Assembly (NCBI GenBank): GCA_008638375.1
Contig: CM018052.1
Span: forward strand, 5,678,506-5,742,505
DNA length: 64,000 bases
Source of the DNA: Nyssa sinensis
Taxonomy: Eukaryota; Streptophyta; Magnoliopsida; Cornales; Nyssaceae
Direction: 5' to 3'
A program made the position numbers and the translations under genes. The notes under the pieces were generated by a model. The model did no database searches. It was not told the DNA's origin and saw nothing but the letters and a program-made list of their open reading frames with translations. Position 1 is the stretch's first letter. Each line of letters starts with the position of its first letter. Shown here piece by piece: positions 1 through 12,456 of the stretch.

Positions 1-949
1 AGTTTTATACCTTCAACGATGGCTCCCTCTCCCTTCTAGGTTCAAGTTTTTGAAACCCTTAGTGCAACCTCAAGATTTCATGTTTGCATTCTTGCTTCCT
101 TCTTCTCTGCTCTTCTTCTTATTCTTATTCTTATTCTTATTCTTCTTCTTCTCTCTCTATCTCACTTTCTCTCTACATGCATGCACTTAAGTACACATAA
201 ATCCTCACGCACACTCCAAGTCTGCAATTAGGTCTATGTCACAGCACACACACAAGTCTAAAATCACAGCACCCACTCATGACATGTATTTATACATGTC
301 ATCATGTATGTATATATATATATATATGGCTGATGTGGTGCATGCTTTGATATTGGGTGGAGGTGTGGTTCAATGGCATGCTGCCACCTCAATTTTGAAT
401 GTGCAAAATTGAAACTTATTGGGGCATATGTATATATGTTATGCATTATATAGCACAAAGTCCCTGTAGCCCAATCGATGCTCTTTTTGGGCCTTAAGTT
501 CTTCCCTCATTTGGTCTAGGGTTCAAACCCTTTGACTTCCCTTTTTGCCTCATTTTTTCCCATTTTTCCTACTTAGACCTTGTTTGGCATTTTACGTATT
601 ATTCGTTCAATTTTCAAATTGTGCCTTAATCGCTTTAAAAATCCATTCGTATTCTCGCTTTGCCTTTTAATTGTTGTGTGCTAAATTTTTATGTCATATA
701 TTTTATTTTTTTGACATTTTATATCATGTTTTGTTTGACCAAGAACATTCCCCATTTATCGACAAATTGGATTAAATTTTGATTTATTCACGCCTCGTTC
801 TATTTTGCCCAATTTTCCTTCATGTACTAATTTAAACATTTATGGCCTACTAGTTCCTATCTAAAATATCGACTAGATTAATATATAATTAAACTCACAA
901 AAGCGGCATTACAATAATTTACTTTGCCTAATTGGGCCGGGATATTACA
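1..949 (-). mobile_element. Right-hand part of a minus-oriented LTR, cut by the window edge
   Basis: The segment ends on the + strand with GGGCCGGGATATTACA, which read on the minus strand is an LTR start (TGTAATATCCCGG) like those of the other minus-oriented LTRs in the window. About 430 bp upstream it carries the recurrent motif set found near the 5' tip of those LTRs: a tRNA B-box-like GGTTCAAACCC at 520-530 followed by a CCTTGTTTGGCATTT stretch. There is an (AT)n run near 309-327. No coding capacity is visible. The left boundary lies outside the window, so solo LTR and 3' LTR cannot be distinguished. Confidence 0.55.
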
Positions 950-1867
950 GTCAGGACCTGACTTGATAGCCCATGACCCGACCCACACAGTGCCTTTGTA
1001 CCCAATTCTCCGGCGAGGGTTCCGGTGGCTTTTTGCAGTGCTGGCGACCGTCGCCGGTAGAATTTTGGTGCAAACTCAACGTGGTTCGAACCCTAATTTC
1101 ATGAGGATTCCATATATATATATATATATATTTAGTTTTTAGATTTGATGCTTTCTCATACTCGAAATAGAGCATTACAATCGGGCTCCAACGAGGGCCC
1201 CGACCTTCTAGCGAACCAATATTTTCTATTTCATGGCCTTTTAGCCACTATTTTGCCTCCAATTTTTTCATACATGTTTCTGGAACTATAAGGAAGATTT
1301 TCCCATTCCTTAAGCCTCGCAAATTAATCAAAAACTTGATCACTCACTAAACCTAACCGTACCTGCAACTTGATTTTTCTCCTGGGTCACTTGACCATTT
1401 TAGTTGATTTAAGTTGCAGAATGATCCAATTTCAATGCTCTTTTGAGCTATGTAATTAGTTTCAAGCTTTAATCAAGTTTGTACAAAAACTTTATTTTCA
1501 CAAATTTGGGTCTTAGGGTTTTTTAGGTTTCCAAGCTTTCAAATTCCTCATTTTTCTTTTATTGTCATCCCTCAACAATATAAAACACATGCATGTATAT
1601 TTTAGGCCATAAACAAACTTAAAAATTGAATTTTTTTAGAGAGAGAAAATTTAACTCTTTTAACTTTTCCTTCTCTCTCTTCCTCATTACTTTTGGCTTC
1701 TACTTTCGTCTTCTTCTTTTTCTTTTTCTTCTTCTTCACTTTTTGTCTCAGCAAGTCTCTCCCTCTCTCTAAAAGTATCTGTCTCTCTCTACAATTCTCT
1801 TTCTCTCTAGTCTCACCCTCTCTAGCCAGACCATTATGGTCTATTTTTCTTTTCTTCTCACACACAT

Positions 1868-1925
1868 GGTATATATATATATATATATATGTATCTACAA
1901 CATATATATATATATATATAAATAT

Positions 1926-1967
<42 letters not shown>

Positions 1968-1971
1968 TAAT
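1868..1971. repeat. Compound (TA)n-(CA)n microsatellite
   Basis: A long (TA)n run, a short interruption, a second (TA)n run, a (CA)n run of about 11 units and a third (TA)n run. It encodes only low-complexity reading frames on both strands. Confidence 0.9.
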
Positions 1972-2061
1972 TTTTGCATGAAAATTGATTGATTGCTATG
2001 AGGGCCCAATGAGGTGTTGACACCTCAATTTTTAGCATGCAGACTTGGTGCTTAATAGGGG

Positions 2062-2063
<2 letters not shown>

Positions 2064-2108
<45 letters not shown>
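2064..2108. repeat. (TA)n microsatellite
   Basis: Uninterrupted TA dinucleotides, about 22 units, just 5' of the tRNA-like cassette of the LTR remnant. The position relative to the cassette matches that of shorter TA runs in the B1 and E LTRs. Confidence 0.9.
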
Positions 2109-2109
<1 letters not shown>

Positions 2110-3166
2110 TGTGAGATATATAGCACAAAAGTACTATAGCTAAGTTGGCTATTGTTTTTGGTATTGAATTCCCCCTCATTGTTTGGGTTTTGGGTTCAAG
2201 TCCCTTGACCAACACTTTTTCTCTTATTTTCTCTTTTTATGCCTTGTTTGGCATTTTGGGTGTGTTTCTTGAATTTTTGAAATTTTGATTCAATTGCCGT
2301 AAAATCTCTTAGCATTCTCGCAATGTTTTTGATTCTTGCATGCTTCCTCTTCATGTCATTAATTTTATTTTTAACACGTCCCATTGTGTTTGGTTTATGC
2401 CAAAAATATATTATTTTGATCAAAAAATTCTCGATTCACTTGTATCACTTATTTATTCTCTTCACATCTCAATTTCGTAAATCGAGATCTTATCAAGCTT
2501 TTATAGCCTTCGTTGTCTCGCCTTGATGTATTTAAATATATTTTAATTAATCTAATAGTCCATCATAATTATCAGAATAATTTTGATTAAACGTGCTCTC
2601 GTTGTGCGTTACGCTAATCTTGCTTAAGTGCACTTCGTGCACTAATTTTTCACATTCACTTGTGTGCTAATCCTCGATCAACACCAGTCGTGACTTCTAT
2701 CAAATAATGGCCCTCGGCATTAAATTGTATTCTCACTGTAGAGATCTAAAAAATTAAGATAAATTTTTTATTTTTACCAGTAGGGCACTATACATGCACT
2801 GTTTGCTAGTAGAACGTTATACGTGCATCATTTAGGCATAAGTCATATTTAGAAGCATAATTTGAGTATTTTATAGAAGAGAAATATTTTAAACTTTTAA
2901 AATACACCTCTTGTGAGAATTTGAGCCTAATCGGAGATAGTTTAAAAAATGGACCATAAAGGGCACCCCAGGTGGCCTAAGTGGGCCCGGCTGAAACCGC
3001 CAACGGAAGAAAATAAATTTTTTAGAAAATCTTCATTTAAAATAATTTTAAGAAATTTAGTTAAAGCAGAATGTCAAATTAAGGCGTTTCAGGACGAGTT
3101 GTAGTGTAATGGGGTCCCGAACTTATTAAGGGCAAAATGGTCTTTTTTTTCCCTTGGCCCCTTTAC

Positions 3167-3174
3167 TATAAATA
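3167..3174 (+). promoter_or_regulatory. TATA box (TATAAATA) of the plus-oriented LTR
   Basis: TATAAATA follows a pyrimidine-rich stretch and is followed about 35 bp later by a purine-rich segment that could contain the start of R. It is the only well-formed TATA box in the 2641-5275 segment. Confidence 0.45.
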
Positions 3175-4024
3175 GGACCCCTTAGTGTTAATTTTCTCAG
3201 AATTTGGTATGAGAAGAAGCAGCAACTCGTGCATGGAGAGAAAAGTGAAGAAAACCTAGGGTTTTTCAACTTTCAAGCCTCCAAAACTCATATCTAGGCT
3301 AGGATTCTCACAAGGCTTCCTTCTAGGAAGTTGTTCCCCATATCAAGGGCTATTCTCACTAATTGGTTCGGCTACACAGCGAGCACAACTCCCTAGGGTT
3401 GAGGAAAAACCCTTTTAGGTATGATATTTTGCTAAGTTAGGAATAAAGTTAAGTTTCTTTGCATTTTTTTGAGTTAATTGAATGATTTATATGTTTCCTT
3501 ACTGTTAGAAAGTCACTTAGAATATAGTTGCTTTAAAAACCTAGAGTTGGTAGTTTGTGTACTTGTGTGTTCTTTGAGTTTTTTGAGAATTTGTCGAAAT
3601 GATGAAGATGTAACTTGAATATATGTTTAAATTATTGCATTGTGGATTATGTTCATGTGGATAGGTCTTGTGTTTTAGAAGATATGTTTTGTTTAATGCA
3701 TTGATGCTTGGTGTAATTATGTGTTATTTGAGAATTGGTAAGATAGTGAACATGTAACATAAGTATATGTTTAAATTGATTGTATATAGCATATGTTCAT
3801 GTGGAAGAAGTTTTGGGGTTTGAAAGTTAAGTTTACTTCATGTATGATGCATGACTTAAGGTGTATTACATGTATTTGATAAAAGGTGTCATGGAAATTG
3901 CATAGAAAAATCAAGGCATATTGGCATAGTGTGAATCTTTGGAAACATAGTGTGGGTTGAGCACATTGGTGCTATGCATTATGAGGGTGTAGATCCTGTG
4001 GTGAAAAACTCAAAATTGGTCGTT

Positions 4025-4120
4025 GGTACTTGCGATCCAACAGGGATGGACTGTGAAGCGAGACATACTATTGGTACTTGCGTTCTAATGGGGAAGGGCC
4101 CTGAAGCAAAACATGGGTGT
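4025..4120 (+). repeat. 48-bp tandem duplication inside the LTR
   Basis: GGTACTTGCG begins at 4025 and again at 4073. The two units are diverged and share the order GGTACTTGCG, then an A-GGG core, then a TGAAGC motif. Short direct repeats occupy a similar place in the other LTRs (44-bp units at 5771-5902). Confidence 0.6.
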
Positions 4121-5770
4121 GGCATAGAGTTGCATGGTGTGTCATACATATTGCCAATGCATAGCATTGAGGGATTAGAGGGTTATAGCTTATAAATGTA
4201 CACTTGCACATGCCATGCCTTAACTTTGTTCTTTACATTAGCATCATGTCATACCAGCAGTTGTGCTAACCCTTTATGGGATAACATATTACAGATGAGG
4301 CTCCCGATACTTGAGGCTCGATGAAGTCATCGGAGCACGGAGGGAGAAAGTAGATTTTGAAGTATATTTTGCCCAAGGGCTTCATTTTGTATGTATGGGC
4401 ATAAGCCCTAAGACATGTGTATTTACTTGTAAAAATCTTTTATATTATGAAAACAATGGGCAAGACCCTAAAATTGTAATGAGCATGAGGTTGTGACGTT
4501 TCAAATTTCAAGTATATGTGTATGTACGGAGGATTGTATATTTTAAATGATGTATAAGTGTTTAGTTGAATTAAAAAGATGCATTTTGGTTGCTAGTTTG
4601 AAAATAAAGAATCGTGTTGTGAAATATTAGGTAGAAAAAGCTTAGAAAACAAAGGAGACTATGATAAAATTTTATGAAATGAAAAGGTTGGTTAGGTGTG
4701 TGAAACACCCTAAATATAGGGGAAAAAGTGTCAAAAAGGGGGGGTTAAAAACTTTAAGGAAATAGGCTAAACAATAGGAAAAAGTAGCTTGAAACACTTT
4801 GGAAAAAAATTAAGAAAACAGAGAAAATCTGATGCAGAAACAGAGAAATTCAGTCGCAGTAGCTACAGTAAACCTGTAGGAAAACAGCCCAAACCTGCCC
4901 CACGTGCTTGCGCGCCGCTCGCATGCCGAGCGCCCACGCGCGAAGGCCCTTCTTGCTCGGGCACCCAGCCCAGCCATGTGTGCCACGCCTGACACCTCTT
5001 GACACCAACCTTGGGCCACCCTATTGGGCCATGTTTGGTCATCCTTTGGGACATACTTTAGTTATATTTCAAGGCCATGTTTGGCCACTTACTTGGACCA
5101 CTTTAGGTAGGATTTTTGACATATTCTTGGCCTATGTCTAAAGGCATTTGGGGCCTATTTGGGCCATTGTTCCAAGACATAATTAGAGACATTTTGGGGC
5201 TATCTTGGAGACCATTCTTGAACATGATTTAGACTAATCTTGAATATTGTTTGGGGAAAATATTTGATTGACATTATGTAACGCCCCGAATTCTAGCGAA
5301 CCCGAGGCGCGACTGAACAAACGAAAAGTAAATAAAATATAAAGTAAATAAAGGACAATCTAACTGGTTCAACATAACTTACATTCACTTCTGTCAATAC
5401 ACATATAATACATCATTCGGGCTTAAGCCCCTACATTGCAAAATGCGCCCCAAGTGCCAAAATACTCTAAGTTCTTTCTTCCACTAAAACATCACCGAAT
5501 CTCTCGCGTAGTCGAAGTGTCATCTGAAATGTTGTCCCACGAATGGGTCAGTTCAACTGCTGGTACAATATAATGCTAATGCAAGAAACAAAATTAAGGG
5601 CGTGGCATGTGCGAGTATACAGTTATATCTACATGCATAATTATAACCTACATGCCATCCAATTCATCCATACCATGTATTAACAAGATTCATCACATAT
5701 TCATGAATTCATTAATGCAATGAAAACATGCGTGACACATCCATGCAAACTCCATGTCACAACCATGCCT

Positions 5771-5902
5771 CACTTTACGGACCTTCCTCGACGGCCTGAG
5801 TAACCAGTATGTCTCACTTTACGGACCTTCCCCGACGGCCTGAGTGACAAGTATGCCTCACTTTACGGACCTTCCCCGACGGCCTGAGTAACCAGTATGC
5901 AC
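5771..5902. repeat. Three 44-bp tandem repeats
   Basis: CACTTTACGGACCTTCC starts at 5771, 5815 and 5859, a strict 44-bp period. Each unit also contains CGACGGCCTGAGT and an AGTATG tail. Units differ by only a few substitutions, so the array is recent or kept homogeneous. It lies in the left third of the 5277-8651 LTR. Confidence 0.9.
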
Positions 5903-6549
5903 AACACCAAATGCTCAACTCACACCATGTCCAAAGAATCACACTATGCCAATATGCTCATGATTCTACCATGTCACAATGTAATCCCGATAAATCATCT
6001 TATCCCCACATGAAGCATGCTTTAAACAATGTATCACACAATAACATTCCAATCACAAGATCTTTTCATCAAGGGTACATGCCAAGCACAATCCACTTAA
6101 CACATGTTTAAATCACGTATTACATAATCCCAACAATCCTTAAAATATAATCTACATATCCTGCTAACACATGCGATATACACATAGTCATGATCCATAT
6201 TTATCACCAAACTTTCAACAAGATAACAAGGAGCACATAAGCATATGAGCAATAAAACAAACATGTGAATCATCAAGTCAATATAGCAGTTATTCCTAAA
6301 CTTAATTCTATTTCTTACTTAGCACAATATATCGTACCTGGTGGGTTGGTCTCAACCCTAAAAGATCATGCATGATGCGTAACTGAACTAGTCAATGAAA
6401 ATGCAGGAGGCCAGATCGCCCTCTCCTGTCCTGTCAGTGTCCCTAAAAGCATAAATTACAACTCAGTCCATTGTCATTTGAATTTATGTTATTCATCAAA
6501 TTTTATGTCTTTATTTTATTGGTTTCTATTTTGCTAAAATAAACTCTAT

Positions 6550-6840
6550 CATTGGGTCTGAAACGTTGAAGAAAATAGGTTTGGGCTTTTGCCGAATTTA
6601 ATTTGGACGTTCGGGTTGAAAAGGGCAAAACAGTCATTTTTGCACTTTCATGGTTTCCCATTTCCCGAGACCTCTTCTCGCAAATCAGACTCCACAGTTG
6701 AGTCCGGAATGATCGAGATAATAATATTTCACTATTTTTTTACTCGAATCGAGGTTCGTTTGACTGTGTTTTGACTCAGGGCATTTTGGTAATTTTCTCT
6801 TTAAATAATTATTTAATTAAATATTATTTTATTCACTCGG
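6550..6840. repeat. Two degenerate 145-bp LTR modules
   Basis: CATTGGGTCTGAAACG (6550) and CAGTTGAGTCCGGAATG (6695) begin homologous units 145 bp apart. Each contains a run matching 'GGGCAxxxxxGTAATTT' near its end. The same module pair is found in the B1, B2, D, E and E4 LTRs with periods of 134-149 bp. Confidence 0.65.
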
Positions 6841-8654
6841 GTTAATTCAAAATTAACCATAATTTCTGGGCATAATCACAATTTCACAAAGTTCTATTCA
6901 CTGCCCATAATTTTTTTCCAATTCCAATAAGTTTCTATTTTGTTTTTCCTGTACGTTTTTATTTTAAGTCAATCATTGGATAGCTTCTCCTTTTCAACCA
7001 AACACCTTCCGAACTCGAATCTAAAATTTTACCCATATAGTAACAGTATTAGGCAGCCATCTGAATTGGTGATTCGGGTCGGACTCGACCCGGTTTGGCC
7101 CAAATAAAAATACAGAACTCAACCACTAAATTGTGTTTGGATTATTTTTCTGGATTCCCATTTGATCTAAAATTGTTTCTATATTTAATGAAATCCTACA
7201 ATCAATTTAATTATTCATGTTTCTAAAAATCCAAGACTAAAGTTTAGTATTTTACTATGTTGTTTCGCGTTTCTTCAATCCAAATTCATCCGACTTGCCG
7301 CGTTACTGCTGCAGCTCATCAACACCATTCTGAACTGATCCAACCAACATAAACAACACACATAACCCCACCTGTTTCTTCCAAATCCCTCCAGGTTCTC
7401 CAATTTCATTATGGCAGCCGCTGCACAAGCAGATCTGCTGCACTGCTCTTCCATTTCCCTTCTCTGTTACACACATACAAACACGCATATCAACCCAGTC
7501 TCACTCTCGGTCAACCGCTACACAACCACACCGCAACACCACACGATGTACACACTACACATACTCAATGCAGTGCAGCTCTACTGCTGTTTTGCCGCAA
7601 CCACCCCACACCACGCAGCGGCACATGCTGCTGTTGCGCGACTACACCGGACAGCCCCCACACGGTGCAGCACCACGCCCCGCAACTGCTGCTTTGCCGC
7701 AATAGCTGCTGCTGCTCCTCCCATTTCTCTACTCCATTTCTTTCTTTCTAATTTATCTCTTATCCCCATAATATTTCATATACATATATATATATATATA
7801 TATATAATATCTCTTGCCCTATTGCTTCAAAAGTCCCCCAGATCTGCAGCACAGCCGTCTCCTTCTTTCTTCTTTTTCTCACTCTTTCTTCATTTTTCTC
7901 TTCTGTTACACGCTTCCTGGTCTGTGCCTCACAGCAGCACCAATTTCTTTTCATTCTTTTCTCCTCTATAACATCTCTCTACTCCACACAATATAATATA
8001 TATATATATATATAATTATAATATCCCTGTACCGCCCCTCCTATTCTAGTCTACCCTTACGGCAGCCCCCTTATGTTGACTTTTTAGTTTCTTTTTTTTT
8101 TTTTTTTTTTGTTTTCTTTGCTTGCTTCTTTTGTCTCACTTGAGAGATATCATATAATACGTACATATTATATAAATATTTCATATTATCTTTTTTTTTC
8201 TTTAAACAAGAACCACACACAACACTCACCACACACACCAGTACACGTTGCACACTTTTCTTTTAATATATATACAATACATTGAACATATATGTACATA
8301 TACATACACATACACACATAGAACATACATATCATACATGTATATCATCTATATATATATATATATATATATATTCTACTATACATGCTTGCACATATAT
8401 AACACACATCCCATACATAAACAACTAAAAAAATATAAAAATAAAAATAATAAAATTTACTTCAAAATTTCAAATCCTTACACATTAGAAAACCATCTTG
8501 GTTAAGTCTAGTAGTAAGTTTTTATTATAAATTTTGGGAAAACATGGGAAAATAAATGAATAATCAACTAAATCTATTGAATTGCCTTTTATTTATTTTT
8601 CTTAATTCATGTCACTCACTCCTCAGATTTATGAAAATTCGGGGCTTGACAACA

Positions 8655-8666
8655 TGGTATCAGAGC
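8655..8666 (+). promoter_or_regulatory. Primer-binding site of element A (tRNA-iMet)
   Basis: TGGTATCAGAGC is complementary to the 3' end of plant initiator tRNA-Met (GCTCTGATACCA), the usual primer of Ty3/gypsy chromovirus-type elements. It is three bases from the tip of the preceding LTR and about 250 bp upstream of gag on the same strand. Confidence 0.9.
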
Positions 8667-8912
8667 ATAGGTTCGAACACTTAGAGACCGTGGGGTGTTG
8701 TTGAACACAATAGGGCCGCAACACATGATTTGAGATTTTGATGAGCCTTATGTAATGTGTAAGGACTTGTTATGTGTATGTTATGACATATTATAATTTT
8801 TGCTTGTGAAGTGTGAATTATTGACATGTACATGCTTAATGTTCTTTTAAATGCCTATGTCTAATGTGAAAAAAAAATAGGCATTAATTTCTTTTCTTGG
8901 ACTTGTAGAATC
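8667..8912 (+). other. Untranslated leader of element A
   Basis: Non-coding AT-rich sequence between the primer-binding site and the gag start codon. Nothing else is recognisable in it; an A8 run lies just before 8880. Confidence 0.6.
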
Positions 8913-10453
8913 ATGCCACCAAAGAGAACCCCAGCCAGACTAGCACAACTTAGGCGCGGTAGACCTAGAGCTACAGTACCACCTCAGCGTGGTAGGCCCC
9001 GAGCTACTAGTTCTACTCATAGTGCAGTAGAGGAGGCTGTTGCTCCTACACCTGCCCCGGTAGAGGAAGTAGAGCAAACCATCGACGCTAAGGATATGGC
9101 GACGATTTTACAGGAGTGCTTTCGCACTATATAGGAGGCCAGGCCTACTGGTGGTGAGATTAGGGATACCTTCTTGATGAAGGTGTTCTAGAGGATGAGA
9201 CCTCCTACATTTGCAGGGCAGCCTGACCCCCTAGTAGCCGAGGAGTGGCTAGATTAGATTACCAGGATCCTAGACTCCTAGGGGATTGTCGAGCCACACT
9301 TGAGGATCAGGTGTGCCACCTTCCAATTCACCGAGTTGGCAAGCCAGTGGTAGAGAGGAGTTGCTGGGAGGTTAGACAGTTTCGAAGAGGGGTGCAATGC
9401 ATTCATGGCAATGTTCAATGACCACTATTTTCCTAAGACTGGACGGATAGGATACATGGATGAGTTTGTGGCACTCCTCCAGCGAGATATGATAGTAACT
9501 CAGTATGAGTCCCGTTTTACTGCATTAAGGAGGTTTGCCCCACATATTATAGAGACTGAGCGGTTGAAGGTTCTTTACTTTATCAGGGGGTTGAAGACCT
9601 CCATCAGGGACAGACTGGCTGGTCACATTATTGATACATATAATGAGGCAGTGACCAGGGCCACTAGGGTAGAAAGGGAGCTGGCTAACCTTAGGGGGAT
9701 TAGGGAGTCTCGGACACAGAACAGGGTAGTTCCAGCATAGATTTCTATGCCTGCCCTGACTCACACTGATGGGGAGACCACCAAAGAGGTACCAAGCTAG
9801 TACGTCTTTTGCACAGACACCGTAGAGACCTATCCAATTTTTGGCCCCTCGACTTACTATGCCTATTGCTTCCAAAGGGGGAGTATCCCAAAGGCCCCTG
9901 ACTTGTTATCGGTGTGGACAGCCTGGCCATTCTATGGCCAATTGACCCTAGAGAGACCCCAGTCAGGGACACAGAGCTGGATCGAGCCAAGGATCATTTC
10001 CGCCTCTGGTACAGGGTCAAGGGTGGAGAGCTCATCAGCTTTGTTATAACTGCCACCAGACGGGCCATGTTAGGCCCAACTGTCCTCAGAGGAAGACTTC
10101 ACAGGGCTCGCAGAGACCGTATTACTATCAGTCCATTCAGTCACCTTTGCCACAACCAGTGTTAGGCTATAGACCTCTAGAGCCATATTTCTAGCCTACA
10201 CCCTTTGCACAGAGTATTAGACCTCCCGGACAGAGGGGTGGGGGGTAGCAGGGATCGAGAGGGGGAGGTAGACAGGACCAGACCACTCAGGGTCGTGTTT
10301 TTGCGATGGTCACACCAGAGGCATCTACTTCTGGACTTTCAGTGGTTCGAGGTACATTGCTTGTGTTTAGTTCATGGGCCAGCGTATTGATAGATTCTAG
10401 TGCATCCCATTCATTCATATTTACCATGTTTGCCATGACATTGGGGTTGGAAA
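8913..10453 (+). pseudogene. Element A gag and start of protease, decayed
   Basis: Ty3/gypsy gag, which packages the element RNA. It starts MPPKRTPARLAQLRRGRP, a basic N-terminus typical of plant gypsy gags. The capsid-like part (about 9180-9730) includes MRPPTFAGQPDPLVAEEWL and the helical FTALRRFAPHIIETERLK segment. In-frame stops lie at 9132, 9189, 9255, 9279, 9351, 9738 and 9798, all TAG, and there is a frameshift near 9880. A first CCHC knuckle (CYRCGQPGHSMAN, about 9905) has lost its last Cys to TGA; a second (CYNCHQTGHVRPNC, about 10047) is intact. The protease active-site region follows (about 10393) but reads DSSASHSFI instead of DSGASHSFI. The frame is cut at 10453 by solo LTR B1 and resumes at 14500. 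Confidence 0.85.
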
Positions 10454-11548
10454 TGTCACGACCAGCCAACCCGGCCTATGCGAATCGGTGGAATCGCGAC
10501 CGCAACCCTTCGGCCTGTGGGTTGTCGGGTGAGGCTCAAGTAAGCAACGGTGCCGGACGGTGGTGCGGTGCAGCCCAAATTAGCTAATTGCAGAAGCGTG
10601 AAAAACTTTTTCTTTTTGCACTCCCGTCCGGTACCGTCACTTATTCTTCTTCTTTGGAGCGGTAAACAAATATTATACATTCAGAGCATACTAAAAATTT
10701 AAAAGTTATCCATATTACATATTCGTTGCCTCTCGGCTTAAGTACATATTTGTCCAAAATTTACTACATCAAAATTTGACCAACTACGAGTCCTAGTACT
10801 TCCAAAATTCCTGATCAAAATACATCTACCAATCACCAATCCTCAAATTGGGCAAGGCTCCCATCCATCATCATCACCTGAAAAATGTTAGGGGAATGGG
10901 GTGAGCTTCAAAAAGCTCAGTGAGTAATTCCAGTACTTTTTCATGGGTTTCAATTGGTAGTGGGTTAGTTATAAGAAAAGGTTCATATAAACATACACTA
11001 CCAATTATACATATACTTCAGATACAGAAAACAGAATTCTTTAAAAAAGATAACGTGAAGTATACAAGGCATTTAGGCTAGGCACATACTTCAATAATTA
11101 CAGAATATAAGAATCTTCAAATCACGTAGCATGATGCATTTTTAAAGCATTCAATAAAGCATTTAATATGCAACAGAATTTATAAACATGTGCAAAATGG
11201 CCATTTGAAAGCCAAGGGAATAATTTGAAATCTTTTCCATGAAAATAGGAGGATATAAACTTCTTCTTCTTTAAAACATGGGGTTATATAAAAACCTGTT
11301 TTAGATAAATGGGGTTTAAAAACTTGCTACCATTTCTGAAAACATTTGTCATCTTTTCACTTTGATTAGGTGGAAATCTATTTCGAACCAGATTCCAGTT
11401 TTACTTCACGTGGAGATATCTCATGCCTGGGGGATCAGATCTTGCTACCGGGCATTTTTCATGTCAATTGAGTTCCGAAGGAATCTCAATATCATTACTT
11501 GGTGCTTGTGCACAATTATCTTGCAAAAACATGATTTCTTCGTAAAAT

Positions 11549-11810
11549 GCTTTTTATGAGCATTTAAAGACATTCATTGGATGCTTTTCAAAGAGCATCG
11601 AATTATGGATTTTCAAATAAATGCTTTTCATGAGCATTGAAAACATGATTTCTTCAAATATAAGCTTTTCATGAGCGTTTGAAACATAATTATTCAAATA
11701 GATGCTTTTCATGAGTATAAAAATATGGCTTCTTCAAGAAATACTTTTGATGAACATTTAAAAACATGGCTTCAATTAAAGAATGAGTTTTCATGAGTAA
11801 AACATAGACA
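11549..11810. repeat. About seven 40-bp tandem repeats (TGCTTTTCATGAGCA type)
   Basis: The core GCTTTTCATGAGC recurs at about 11549, 11583, 11623, 11664, 11704, 11744 and 11785, a period close to 40 bp. Each core is an imperfect inverted repeat (TGCTTTTCATGAGCA). Units are diverged. B2 has single or fewer copies at the matching place, so the expansion seems specific to B1. Confidence 0.7.
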
Positions 11811-12456
11811 ATTTAACGGAGCTTTTAAATATTTGGAGGACAATACTTGAAACATTTAACACATAAGTTTTAGGAATTTAAATCACGATGTACAGGAATT
11901 TATTAAAGCCTAGATAGAATAAAAGCAGTTAATTCAAGAGGCATTTACTAAAATTGACATTTACATGGACATACGAAAAATAAACGTATCATATGTTAGA
12001 AATATCAAGTAATAAATTTTGCATGTCATGTTAGAATTTATAACTCAACGACAATATAAAGCATATAAATACGAGAATTTAAATTTAAAAATACTGCGGA
12101 TATTTTAAACATGAAAACACTTCAGAACATTTAACTTCGATATACTTCAAATCCATGGAGATTAAAAACCTCCACTTCAAAGTGCAGGATTACTCACCTT
12201 GATTCCCCGAGTTTGCACTATTAGTGGGCTTTTGCCTTTCCTTTGTAATTCGTAAGAAAATCAAATTCACCAAAACTTCAATTAATTTCTCATTTACTTC
12301 AAATCATCTCTAAGTTGATGCTCTGCATTTAATTTTAGATCCGTCGTATCCTAATTTCCTAGGATTGGTCTTACTGGTCTACTTGTGGTAACTTAATAAA
12401 TTTTATTTTTCACGTGACTTATTTTTCAATACCCATTTTGGTACTATGGACCTTAT

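Larger units (their letters stand above)
950..2640 (-). mobile_element. LTR-like remnant, probably minus-oriented, boundaries unresolved
   Basis: Non-coding sequence with the same ordered landmarks as the right halves of the other minus-oriented LTRs: a CT-rich and (TA)n/(CA)n stretch, then a tRNA-like B box (GGTTCAAGTCC, 2193-2203), then CCTTGTTTGGCATTTT. The 1-949 LTR appears to have been inserted at its left edge. I could not find a clean TTACA terminus on the right, so the end at about 2640 is a guess. A perfect short hairpin, AGTGCACTTCGTGCACT, lies near 2637-2653. Confidence 0.35.
2641..5275 (+). mobile_element. Plus-oriented LTR-like sequence, probable 5' LTR of element A
   Basis: Non-coding. 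Several blocks here match, in reverse complement, blocks of the 5277-8651 LTR: 3405-3450 (GGTATGATATTTTGCTAAGT) pairs with about 6310-6345, 4255-4300 with about 5515-5570, and 4370-4410 with about 5415-5455. It is therefore a related LTR in the opposite, plus orientation. It has a TATA box (3167-3174) and a 48-bp tandem duplication from 4025. It ends TTGATTGACA just before the insertion of the next LTR; LTR ends in this family (..TGACA) directly precede the TGGTATCAGAGC primer site, which reappears at 8655. This makes it the likely 5' LTR of element A. The left boundary is not defined. Confidence 0.45.
5277..8651 (-). mobile_element. Solo-type LTR, minus-oriented by internal module order
   Basis: A 3375-bp LTR with imperfect inverted tips: TGTAACGCCCCGAATT at the left and AATTCGGGGCTTGACA at the right. 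The order of internal landmarks (3 x 44-bp repeats, a GTACC block, two 145-bp modules, a GACCCGGTTTGGCCCAAA block, then the right tip) equals that of minus-oriented LTRs such as the D 3' LTR, not that of the plus-oriented D-prime LTR. Yet a plus-oriented primer-binding site starts three bases after the right tip. The simplest reading is a minus-oriented solo LTR inserted at the LTR/PBS border of element A, with a worn duplication ACATT (5271-5275) / ACATG (8652-8656). The alternative, that this is A's own 5' LTR, cannot be excluded. Confidence 0.7.

Noticed and set aside
3950..4195. 81-codon frame resembling a small protein
   Set aside because: It falls on the 48-bp tandem duplication in a plus-oriented LTR; the repeat explains the open frame.
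7411..7971. 186-codon + strand frame with Ala/His/Ser-rich start
   Set aside because: Lies wholly within an LTR in CA-, CT- and AT-repeat sequence; no homology recognised and no promoter.
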